From Ignisphaera sp. (lineage in GTDB: Archaea > Thermoproteota > Thermoprotei_A > Sulfolobales > Ignisphaeraceae): DNA of 42,826 nucleotides. Positions 34,043 through 41,978 of this stretch are shown in pieces; positions within the stretch are counted from its first letter, which is position 1, and every line of letters starts with the position of its first letter. The notes below the pieces were generated by a model. The model saw nothing but the letters and a program-made list of their open reading frames with translations. It did not search any database and was not told the DNA's origin. The DNA lies in the NCBI GenBank assembly GCA_028275825.1, contig JAPWTX010000013.1, forward strand, positions 1 to 42,826. Direction: 5' to 3'. A program made the position numbers and the translations under genes.

Positions 34043-34738
34043 ATGATATCGGAGAGTGAGGTGTATCTCTTTAGAAACGGTGTATTTGAGAAGATTGTTG
34101 ATAAAGTTGCTGAAGAGGTTGAGGCGAGGATTTATATTGATGGAGTAGAGGTGCTGAGGATAGCTACAGCTCCACACATGCTAAGAGAGCTAGGAATAGG
34201 ATACGCTCTTGTCAAAGGCTTTGATGTATCAAATGTGCAAACAATTGTGGAAGATAATGCCATACTACTGTTCTACGCATCGCCAGGTAATACCAAGGAG
34301 TGTAAATGCGGGGATGATATTTTTATCAATGCACAAAAAGTTTTTGAAATGTTTAGCATTGCAGAGAAATATGCTGAGATGTTTAGGCAAACTGGGTGTT
34401 TTCACTTTGCAGCATTATTTACAGTAGAAGGCAAGCTAATAGAGATTGTTGAGGATGTGAGTAGGTTTGCTGCTTTGCTTAAACTAATAGGGAGGGCTTA
34501 TAGTAGGGGTGTTAATTTCTGTAAAACAGTACTCATAATGTCTTCTAGAGCTGCGCAAGAAATGGTTAGAATTGTATCCTCTATTTGTATACCTATAGCA
34601 GTTTTTCGCGGAGCTCCAACGAGAAAAGCTATAGAGATTGCAAAAAGCTGTAACACAACACTAATAGCTCATGTTAGGGATGGTAGATTCACTATTTATA
34701 CTGGTTTTCAAAGGGTTTTACACGAAGTGAAATCATGA
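34043..34738 (+). CDS. fdhD: FdhD-family sulfurtransferase for Mo/W-bisMGD enzymes
   Basis: Carries sulfur to the bis-pyranopterin Mo/W cofactor of formate dehydrogenase-type enzymes. Family features: TAPHMLRELGIGYALVKG near the start, FRQTGCFHFAALF (usually T-G-G-x-H), VNFCKTVLIMSSRAAQEMV and IPIAVFRGAPTRKAIEIA. The sulfur-relay cysteines of E. coli FdhD (CxxC) seem to be a CxC pair here, C87 and C89 (KECKCG). 231 residues. The likely client is the tungsten/molybdenum subunit FwdB encoded nearby, since no formate dehydrogenase is in the window. It overlaps the next gene by four bases (ATGA). Confidence 0.87.
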   Translation: MISESEVYLFRNGVFEKIVDKVAEEVEARIYIDGVEVLRIATAPHMLRELGIGYALVKGFDVSNVQTIVEDNAILLFYASPGNTKECKCGDDIFINAQKVFEMFSIAEKYAEMFRQTGCFHFAALFTVEGKLIEIVEDVSRFAALLKLIGRAYSRGVNFCKTVLIMSSRAAQEMVRIVSSICIPIAVFRGAPTRKAIEIAKSCNTTLIAHVRDGRFTIYTGFQRVLHEVKS

Positions 34739-35637
34739 TTATAGGGATTGTAACGAGAAATCCCAGTAGCTGGGCTTCATCAAACCTGGTGAGAGCTTTT
34801 GAAGCTCTTGGACACAAGGTGCTACCATTTAGGTTCAGCGATATTGTGGCTCATATAGGTGATAAGCTCAAGTTATTCGTGCAAGGTGTGAACATTCTCG
34901 AAACAGTTTCAGCAATAGTTGTCAGACCCTTTGGCAGGGTTAGCTTGGATCAGGCCATCTTCAGAATAGACCTGCTATATGCAATTCAAGATAATGGAAT
35001 ACCTGTATTCAATAAGCCTGAGGCTATAGAGAAATGCGTTGATAAGTTCAGAGCTCTGGTCACGCTTCTAGCAGCAGGCATCCCTGTCCCCAAGACACTA
35101 GTAACAGAGAGGTCTAGTCTAGTCTTGAGAGCGCTTGAGCTTCTTGGAAAAACACCTTATGTAGTGATAAAGCCTATGTTCGGTTCGAGGGGGCATGGAA
35201 GCACGAGGATTAGGCTCAGGGATAGGGATGTGTTATGGGAGGTTGTGAGAGCACTTACCTTCACCAGACATACAGCTTATTTACAAGAGTTCATACAGCA
35301 TAGAGGTGTTGATATAAGGGCGTTTGTGCTCGGAGATAGGGTGCTGGCAGCAATGTATAGAGTTGCTCCTGCTGGTGAGTGGAAAACTAATGTTGCTAGA
35401 GGAGGTTTGCCGAAGAGGATAGATAGGCTGGATCCTGTAGCTGAGGAAATAGCTGTAAGGGCTGCAAAGATTTTGCATTGCGATATAGCCGGTGTGGATC
35501 TAGCATATGCAGATGGAAGGTATTACGTCTTTGAGGTTAATAGCCAGCCTGGTTGGAGAGGGCTTCAAACAGTTTTTCCAGAGATTGACATAGCTATGGA
35601 AATAGCGAAGTATGTTGTGGAAAAAACGAAAAAGTGA
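34735..35637 (+). CDS. RimK/MptN-like ATP-grasp glutamate ligase
   Basis: ATP-grasp enzyme of the RimK group, which adds glutamate or similar residues to a carboxylate. Features: NKPEAIEKCVDKFRALVTLL, VVIKPMFGSRGHGSTRIR (ATP-binding), LQEFIQHRGVDIRAFVLG and VAGVDLAY-like IAGVDLAYADG with EVNSQPGW (metal ligands). 300 residues. Context with fdhD and mch suggests tetrahydromethanopterin:glutamate ligase (MptN) or F420:alpha-glutamate ligase (CofF); sequence alone does not tell them apart from RimK or LysX. Coupled to fdhD, convergent with mch 33 bases away. Confidence 0.8.
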   Translation: MIIGIVTRNPSSWASSNLVRAFEALGHKVLPFRFSDIVAHIGDKLKLFVQGVNILETVSAIVVRPFGRVSLDQAIFRIDLLYAIQDNGIPVFNKPEAIEKCVDKFRALVTLLAAGIPVPKTLVTERSSLVLRALELLGKTPYVVIKPMFGSRGHGSTRIRLRDRDVLWEVVRALTFTRHTAYLQEFIQHRGVDIRAFVLGDRVLAAMYRVAPAGEWKTNVARGGLPKRIDRLDPVAEEIAVRAAKILHCDIAGVDLAYADGRYYVFEVNSQPGWRGLQTVFPEIDIAMEIAKYVVEKTKK

Positions 35638-35669
35638 AGCAATAGAAAATTCTATTCCTCAAAATATTG

Positions 35670-36629
35670 CTACAAAATTCCAGCAGCCTTCTTAATGATG
35701 TTATAGTTCACTTTTCCTGCCTTAAATAGTGCACCTGTCTTAATGTTATTCACAGCTATTACAGCTGGTGCAAATATTGATGGATCTACCTTGTACAAGA
35801 AGTCCCAGCCAAACTGCTTAACTAGCTCTGTAAATGACTTCCCATAGTCTTTAGAGGCAGCGCTAGGCGTTTTCTCTACAAACTCCTTTAGCCTGGAGTC
35901 ATCAGGATAATCCACTAGGTAGTATGTGGCTCCTCCATAGAGTAGCATGTCATTTGTTTTACCAGCCATGGCAAGTGCATCTCCTTGCAATGGCGCAACT
36001 GGGCATACCCCAAACCCATATTTCACGCTTTTTAAGTCAAAGCCCAGTGTATCGAGCTTAAAAAGCCCTGTCTCTACAATTCTCGCACTCACTTGCACAG
36101 AGCCAGCTATGCTAGCAGGTGAAACAAGTACAAGGTATAGGTTTTCAGGCTTTACCCCAGTTTCCCTAGAGATATACTCCACAACACTCTCTGTAGGGAT
36201 CTTCTCTGTTTCCAATACCAGCACAGCTTCGTCAGAGGTCTCAGAATACCCTATCTTCTCAAATAGTTTCTTAGGCTTCTTAGCAAGGGCCCTTGCCGGC
36301 CCACTCCCATTAGCAAAAAAGTCCCCTACTTGAATCCTCCAACCAGCTAACTGAGAAGCCATGCATGCCTCAATGGGATGATCTGTTGATACAGCAACTG
36401 CAGGGAGATGAATATCATCAATAGTGAAATACGTTTTTATAACATCTGCTAAGCCTCCTAGGCACATCTTTGATACAAAAATCCCCATTTCAAAGCTACC
36501 CAGAGCTTTGATCCCAGCATCTATAAGTACAGCTTTTCCCACTCTTGATACAAGTACCTTTAACTCTTCCTCTCTATCAATAACATCCTTAGCAATGCGT
36601 GTTGCAAGTTTGTTCATCGATATTGGCAT
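35670..36629 (-). CDS. mch: methenyltetrahydromethanopterin cyclohydrolase
   Basis: Interconverts 5-formyl- and 5,10-methenyl-tetrahydromethanopterin, the third step of the archaeal methyl branch. Characteristic segments are CLGGLADV, VAVSTDHPIEACMASQLAGW, FFANGSGPARAL and YGFGVCPVAPLQGD, with YGGATYYLV near the C-terminal third. 319 residues is the normal length. It is the last gene of the ftr-fwdDB-fwdA-fwdC-mch operon and starts three bases after fwdC ends. Confidence 0.96.
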   Translation of the reverse strand: MPISMNKLATRIAKDVIDREEELKVLVSRVGKAVLIDAGIKALGSFEMGIFVSKMCLGGLADVIKTYFTIDDIHLPAVAVSTDHPIEACMASQLAGWRIQVGDFFANGSGPARALAKKPKKLFEKIGYSETSDEAVLVLETEKIPTESVVEYISRETGVKPENLYLVLVSPASIAGSVQVSARIVETGLFKLDTLGFDLKSVKYGFGVCPVAPLQGDALAMAGKTNDMLLYGGATYYLVDYPDDSRLKEFVEKTPSAASKDYGKSFTELVKQFGWDFLYKVDPSIFAPAVIAVNNIKTGALFKAGKVNYNIIKKAAGIL

Positions 36630-36632
36630 GAC

Positions 36633-37493
36633 TTACACCTCTTCTACCAAACTCTTGTAGAACTCCAGCAAACTCTTATTATCTTCATAAGATATCTGTA
36701 AGAATCCTCTTCCACCAACAACGGCATCCCCTATGAAGCTCAGAAAGGGCTTCTTAAACTCCATACCCCTAACCTTAAGTAAAGGTATGTAGGAATCTAC
36801 ATAGAAGCTTGGTAAAATGCCCTTGACCACCCCTCCTATCACAATTCTTCCACCAAGCATCTCGAGTCCTGGGTAAAGCCCTGCACCCTCCTTAACAACT
36901 ATTGTGCCTCCAGTCATGGAGCTTCCCACAAGATTTCCTGCACTCTTCTCAACAACTATTGTGCCTCCAGTCATACCCAAACCCACTTCTGAGCCTGCAT
37001 TTCCATGAATTACTATGCTCCCCTTCTTCATACCTTTTCCAGGCTTTTCACCTTGCAACTTACTTCCAACTCTATGACCAGCATTTCCAAATACTTCAAT
37101 AATTCCATCTTTCATTTTACAGCCTAGATAATTTCTGACACTTCCATGAATCATTATTACACCTCCACGCATTTTATACCCTATGAAGTGCCCTGCATCA
37201 CCTCTTATCACTATCCTTCCTCCACTCATCTTATATCCTATGTAACATATCTTACTCGTGCTACCCTCAATAACTATATCTATCTCCTTAGGATCCGCAG
37301 GAGCTTTTTCGGGACCTATAACCTCAAACAGCTCTCCTACTGTGGTTTCCCAACCTCCTTCTAAAACCCTAAACTTCTTTATCTCATCAATAGCCCTATC
37401 TGCAAACCTATCTGGAGACACCCACCTAGCATCGACTAAAACCTTTGGGACAGCCTTGAGCTTTAGTGTAAATGTTACAGGCACCCCCATCAC
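36633..37493 (-). CDS. fwdC: formylmethanofuran dehydrogenase subunit C
   Basis: Beta-helical (GltS C-terminal-like) structural subunit of the enzyme that fixes CO2 to formylmethanofuran. It shows at least six repeats of the form G-x-x-x-G-x-x-M-x-G-G-x-I-x-I or V, for example IGYKMSGGRIVIRGDAGHF and VGLGMTGGTIVVEKSAGNL. 286 residues. Its ATG directly follows the fwdA stop and it is followed by mch. Confidence 0.95.
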   Translation of the reverse strand: MMGVPVTFTLKLKAVPKVLVDARWVSPDRFADRAIDEIKKFRVLEGGWETTVGELFEVIGPEKAPADPKEIDIVIEGSTSKICYIGYKMSGGRIVIRGDAGHFIGYKMRGGVIMIHGSVRNYLGCKMKDGIIEVFGNAGHRVGSKLQGEKPGKGMKKGSIVIHGNAGSEVGLGMTGGTIVVEKSAGNLVGSSMTGGTIVVKEGAGLYPGLEMLGGRIVIGGVVKGILPSFYVDSYIPLLKVRGMEFKKPFLSFIGDAVVGGRGFLQISYEDNKSLLEFYKSLVEEV

Positions 37494-39215
37494 CTACCTT
37501 AAATATGTTTTTGTAGAGATTCTCATTGGCTTAGCTATCTCATTTTCCTTAATTACAAAGCTCTCGAGAGCTACAGTGTACAACTCTCTAAACTTTGCTT
37601 CAAGCACCTTACTAAGCTCCTTCTCCAGCTCTGCTGGCATCTCTGGATCAATGTAAAATGTTCTCCCATACACAGTCTTCACAATTTCGCCATCCCTAAC
37701 AATAATTTCGCCATCCTTAACCACGAGCCAAGCTCTTCTAAATGCTTTGACAACTCTCTCATAATCCTTGCTTATATCCACTACACGTGGATCAATATCA
37801 TATACAACTATATCAGCATCAGCACCTACTCCGAGATGCCCCTTAAACCTCTCTAAACCAAGGAGCTTTGCAGGTGCTGCTCTAGTCATTATAGCTAAGT
37901 CGTATAGTGTATACTCCCTATCTATAGATGGCAAGGAGCATCTCTTAAGCGCTCTCTGATTAACCTTCTTCATAGTATCTTCCCTAGCCTTCCTGCTGAT
38001 AAGCCATGCAAACACCTTTGGATAGTCTATAAATGGACCTGCATTTGGATGATCTGTGGTTATAAAAATTCTCCAAGGATCTCTAGCTAGCAAAGCCACC
38101 TCTAGACCTATTGCCCACTGAACTGTGTTAACATAGCTCTTACTCCTATACCTGTAAGGCACTATACCAGCAGCTGCATCAACTTCTGTATCAGAATTGA
38201 ACCACTTCCACCTAGTTAAGTGATATAATACAAATTCAAAGGGGGCGTCAGCAGTCATTGTAGTCACAGGCCTATCTAAAATCACTTGTCCAAGGTCTAG
38301 CGATATGTATGGATTTGCATTGAGCTCCTTAGCTATATCCTCACCACCACTCTCTAGCGTAGCCCATGAATCCCCTTTATATCCAGTGAACTGGACATGT
38401 GTTATATGCATTGCAAGACCCTCACCAACCTTGGTAATATCCCTTGCTGTAGCCATGGTTTTTAACGTTGTCATGTAGTTTCCTGGATAGCCAAGCCTAT
38501 TGCAGTGAACATGTATTTTATGAGGTATGTTAAGAAGCTGTGTAACATCACCGATCACTTTTATGAGCTCTCTTGGTGTAAAGCCATACTCGGGCATCTG
38601 ATCATCGATATCGAGGCCAGATCCCTTTATAATCCACGCAACATCAGAACCGGGATCCACAAGCTTTAATGCATATGTCTTTGTCGCCTTTAACAGCCAT
38701 GCGTAGTATGCTGCCAGCAAATCTCTCCTCCCCTCCTTAATTAGATCTAGAGAAACCCAGTTAGAATCCACAAGTACGAAAGCCATTTTATCTATCATTG
38801 GAATGGCGTTGAGTTCATGATGTGTATGCCTAGTTTTTATAGGTGGGGTAGCTGGCTCTGCTACTAGTGTAAAGCCCATTCTGGCATATTCATAGCCTAT
38901 TCTAAATACATTTGGTGTTGTGAGACCTGTTTCAGCTCTTTTATAAGGTAGAATGTGTGGTATGTTAGTAAGGTAGTGATCTTCTGGTCTCATAAGCCTT
39001 CCAGTATTTACCTTCGGCCCTGCTATATGGCTATGCACATCTATACCCCCAGCCATCACAACCCTACCCTTAACATCAATCACTATAGCTCTTGACTCAT
39101 CTACCTCCTTTAAATCAACTATCTTCCCATCCTTAATCGCTATATCCATAACCTCCCCCTTAATGTTGCTAAGAGGATCAATCACAAATCCGTTCTTAAT
39201 TATTATCTGCGTCAA
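37494..39215 (-). CDS. fwdA: formylmethanofuran dehydrogenase subunit A (amidohydrolase)
   Basis: Binuclear zinc hydrolase subunit that condenses formate with methanofuran. Metal ligands seen: H61 and H63 (DVHSHIAGPK), K184 (YALKLVDPG, the residue carboxylated in FwdA), H235/H237 (IHVHCNR), H270/H273 and the late Asp in TTDHPNAGPF. 573 residues is typical. Its ATG overlaps the TGA of the fwdD-fwdB fusion by four bases. It is coupled to fwdC. Confidence 0.96.
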   Translation of the reverse strand: MTQIIIKNGFVIDPLSNIKGEVMDIAIKDGKIVDLKEVDESRAIVIDVKGRVVMAGGIDVHSHIAGPKVNTGRLMRPEDHYLTNIPHILPYKRAETGLTTPNVFRIGYEYARMGFTLVAEPATPPIKTRHTHHELNAIPMIDKMAFVLVDSNWVSLDLIKEGRRDLLAAYYAWLLKATKTYALKLVDPGSDVAWIIKGSGLDIDDQMPEYGFTPRELIKVIGDVTQLLNIPHKIHVHCNRLGYPGNYMTTLKTMATARDITKVGEGLAMHITHVQFTGYKGDSWATLESGGEDIAKELNANPYISLDLGQVILDRPVTTMTADAPFEFVLYHLTRWKWFNSDTEVDAAAGIVPYRYRSKSYVNTVQWAIGLEVALLARDPWRIFITTDHPNAGPFIDYPKVFAWLISRKAREDTMKKVNQRALKRCSLPSIDREYTLYDLAIMTRAAPAKLLGLERFKGHLGVGADADIVVYDIDPRVVDISKDYERVVKAFRRAWLVVKDGEIIVRDGEIVKTVYGRTFYIDPEMPAELEKELSKVLEAKFRELYTVALESFVIKENEIAKPMRISTKTYLR

Positions 39216-40942
39216 GATCTCAACCCCTTCAAAGCTCTAACCTTTTCAACGAGATTTGTGAGGATCTTTACATCGCAGAGAACCCCAGGTGGGGGTTCAA
39301 CAACTTTTTTCATGTAAATGGGAACTCCATCCATTCTATAGGCAGTACCTTCACACTCTATTCCAACGAGCCCAGCAGGTATTATCACATCTGCAAATGC
39401 TGCTGTAAGAGACCACTTAGCATCTACTACAATCACTGGTATTTTGGAGAGATGCTCAACAGCTTTTCTTGGAAAGTGTGCAACAGGATCGCTAGCAATT
39501 ATGAGTGCCGCATCCACATCGCCATTTGTAAGCAGGTCAACAGCTGTTGTAACCCCTGGCACCATTCTTGGAAAGCCCCTAGAGAAGTCAACGGCGTAGG
39601 GATACCCTGTTAACCATAGTGAAGCCTGGTTAGCGCCAGTAACATTGTAGTGCCCCCTCATTGGGAGTAGCACAAACTTTGTCCATTCGTTAAGCTCTTG
39701 CACAAGCCTTATCACAGCCTGGATATTCCTCAGCTTTGCACCTGTTTGCGTAACCCCCATGCCGAAGAATATCACACCATACCTCGCAGTTCTAAAAATC
39801 TCTGCAAGTTCATATATCTTCTCCCTCGGAACCCCTGCAACAGTAGGGCTCTCTATATCCAGATCCTTTAGAGCCATTCTCAATGCAGTTATCAGCTCAA
39901 GATCTCTGCCAGGCTCTACCTGGACAAATATGTCAGACATATCAGCAGTCATAGTCTTTCGAGTATCTATAACCACAACTTTTCTATCTCTTCTACCCTT
40001 TCTAAACCTGCCAATAGCTGTGATAAGCCTTGTGATGTGATTTCCATGAGCCTCTCTTGCATTTGTGCCCCAAAACACTATAACATCTGCTAGGTGAAGC
40101 ACTGGTGCAAATGTCATATACACACCTCCAACTTCCTGAACAGCTAGCACGGTTGGGCCATGGCAAACCGTAGATGTGTTATCAACAACGCCTCTCACAA
40201 TCTCTGCAAGCTCTATAGCAACCTCTACAGCTTCCACACATGTGCTGGAAAGCCCATAGATAAGGGGGTACTTAGAGCTAGCAAGAATCTTTGCAGCTTC
40301 CTCTAAAGCCCTATCAAAATCCACGCTAGTTAATGAGCCATTCATCCTCATATAAGGCTCTAGAATTCTGTGCTTGTGGTAGTTAAGGAATTTGGCTATG
40401 GATACAGCACAGCCCCCAACATTTCTAACAATTCTATTTCCATCAACCTCTATCTTGAGGTAGTCACATAGATCTCCGCAGAAGGGGCATGAAACGCTTT
40501 CAAAAAATTTCCTCTCTCCACTCTTCAAAGGCAAGTCTTTTGCAAAAACCTCTAGGTTCTTAGCCCCCAATAACTTCAAAACATCTCTAAGTGTTGTTAC
40601 TTGTTCTTCTGATACCCTTACCTCAACTTCAGTAGTTTTAAATGTTGGTATGCCCACGCCATCTGTATCCCCATCAACCAAAAGGTTTGCTATAGGCCCC
40701 ATAGGTATGAATATAGTGCCTTCCGCAACTCTATCACTAGGCTTTACAAGAGCTACAATACCATTGCCATTGCTAAATATCTTCACCCTGTCTCTCACAC
40801 CCAGCTTTTTAATATCGCTGGGATTCATCTCTATTGTCGCAACGATTTTGAAGTAGCTCTCAGACCACTTCCCCTCACTCTCCATGTACATCCCTTGAGA
40901 CAGGCTTCTACCAGTATTAAGTATGAACTTAGCGTTTGACAC
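39212..40942 (-). CDS. fwdB: fused formylmethanofuran dehydrogenase subunits D and B
   Basis: Tungsten/molybdenum bis-MGD subunit that reduces CO2 to formate. Residues 1 to about 115 are an FwdD-type cofactor-binding barrel (ILNTGRSLSQGMYMESEGKW, IEMNPSDIKKLGV, FIPMGPIANLLV). From about 150 to 576 is FwdB, with a [4Fe-4S] site at C152, C155, C159, C178 and the metal-binding C260 in STVCHGPT, Cys rather than Sec. In most archaea D and B are separate genes, and in classical molybdopterin enzymes the D-like domain comes last, so this D-first fusion is unusual. 576 residues. The polyferredoxin subunits FwdF/G are not in the window. Confidence 0.95.
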   Translation of the reverse strand: MSNAKFILNTGRSLSQGMYMESEGKWSESYFKIVATIEMNPSDIKKLGVRDRVKIFSNGNGIVALVKPSDRVAEGTIFIPMGPIANLLVDGDTDGVGIPTFKTTEVEVRVSEEQVTTLRDVLKLLGAKNLEVFAKDLPLKSGERKFFESVSCPFCGDLCDYLKIEVDGNRIVRNVGGCAVSIAKFLNYHKHRILEPYMRMNGSLTSVDFDRALEEAAKILASSKYPLIYGLSSTCVEAVEVAIELAEIVRGVVDNTSTVCHGPTVLAVQEVGGVYMTFAPVLHLADVIVFWGTNAREAHGNHITRLITAIGRFRKGRRDRKVVVIDTRKTMTADMSDIFVQVEPGRDLELITALRMALKDLDIESPTVAGVPREKIYELAEIFRTARYGVIFFGMGVTQTGAKLRNIQAVIRLVQELNEWTKFVLLPMRGHYNVTGANQASLWLTGYPYAVDFSRGFPRMVPGVTTAVDLLTNGDVDAALIIASDPVAHFPRKAVEHLSKIPVIVVDAKWSLTAAFADVIIPAGLVGIECEGTAYRMDGVPIYMKKVVEPPPGVLCDVKILTNLVEKVRALKGLRS

Positions 40943-40945
40943 AGA

Positions 40946-41878
40946 TTACACCTTGACCTCCAAATCCTTTACCATTTCAAGAGCATCTTTCAAATATAGC
41001 AAATAGGGACCCAGTTTGCCACCATAGTTACCAGCATCAATCTTAACAACGCCTGGAACTGTTGCAGCTGCCTTTATAGCAACGCCCATCGCCTTTAAGA
41101 CATGCTCCTTCTTCAACCCATTTATAACTATTTCAAATACGCTATTGACCTCAGGAGGGATTCTAGTCTCCTTAACAATGTTTTTGAGTGTTGGACAATA
41201 CAAGTGGTTTGTAGTAGCTCTGAGCTTTGGATACTTGAGTGAGCCCACTTTTGAACCTGACCTCACAATACCTCCTGGAAACGGTGTTATAACGCCCCTC
41301 GCATACCTCCTAATAGCTTTAACAGCTCTCTCTGCAGCCTCTAACCCAGCTTCTCTACTTCTAGCCAAGATCAGCATGTTTCCGCCAGCAACAGCTTTCA
41401 CAACACCAAATGTGTCTTCAATTATGAACTCCCCCTCCATAACTGGTATCCTCCAAACTCTCCTACCATTCAAAACATCTTCTTTCTCAAAACCATCTCC
41501 AAACTTGGCCAAAGCCCTTCCCACAGCCATTTTCCTACGCGCTTTTGGAAGACCATTAAACGCTGCTGTAGTGGGTGCTGTTAAAATGCATTGGCCAACT
41601 CTAGTCATGGTCACAATTTTCAGGTTTGCAGGGTCTTGGTGATAGAATTGAATAGATGCTCCATACCTACCATCAGGAGTTGCATTTGGTGAAAGTAATG
41701 CCTCTATACCACACTCCCCAGGACTAGCAATAACAGAAGTGCCAAAACCTGTGGCAACACGGGCTGCAGTTAAAGCCCACTTCCTATCTACAGCAGTTAT
41801 AATGATCCTTGTTGCGTACATCGGAAAAGCTTCTGCAAATGTATCCTCAATAACTACTTCGCCTAGTTTTAAACCCAA
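40946..41878 (-). CDS. ftr: formylmethanofuran-tetrahydromethanopterin formyltransferase
   Basis: Moves the formyl group from formylmethanofuran to tetrahydromethanopterin. Segments typical of Ftr: VVIEDTFAEAFPMYATRIII, ATGFGTSVIASPGECGIE, QFYHQDPANLKIVTMTRVGQ and the late GVVKIDAGNYGGKLGPYL. I prefer TTG 41878, which gives the usual 9 residues before IEDTF; the frame is open to ATG 41914, but that ATG lies only a few bases after the best TATA-like box. First gene of the fwd-mch operon, three bases from fwdDB. Confidence 0.94.
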   Translation of the reverse strand: MGLKLGEVVIEDTFAEAFPMYATRIIITAVDRKWALTAARVATGFGTSVIASPGECGIEALLSPNATPDGRYGASIQFYHQDPANLKIVTMTRVGQCILTAPTTAAFNGLPKARRKMAVGRALAKFGDGFEKEDVLNGRRVWRIPVMEGEFIIEDTFGVVKAVAGGNMLILARSREAGLEAAERAVKAIRRYARGVITPFPGGIVRSGSKVGSLKYPKLRATTNHLYCPTLKNIVKETRIPPEVNSVFEIVINGLKKEHVLKAMGVAIKAAATVPGVVKIDAGNYGGKLGPYLLYLKDALEMVKDLEVKV

Positions 41879-41916
41879 GCCAAACGCCCAAGTAAGGTGT
41901 ATAGCTTTACACATAA

Positions 41917-41933
41917 TAAAAGTTTTTATTAGT
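41917..41933. promoter_or_regulatory. divergent TATA-like region between ftr and the F420 ligase gene
   Basis: ATAAAAGTTTTTATTAG can be read as a TATA-like box on either strand. It lies about 40 bases before TTG 41878 on minus and 46-60 bases before TTG 41979 on plus. Confidence 0.4.
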
Positions 41934-41978
41934 TATAGAGCAAGAGTAGTATTGCAGTTTTTGTCGAGGCACAGTGTA

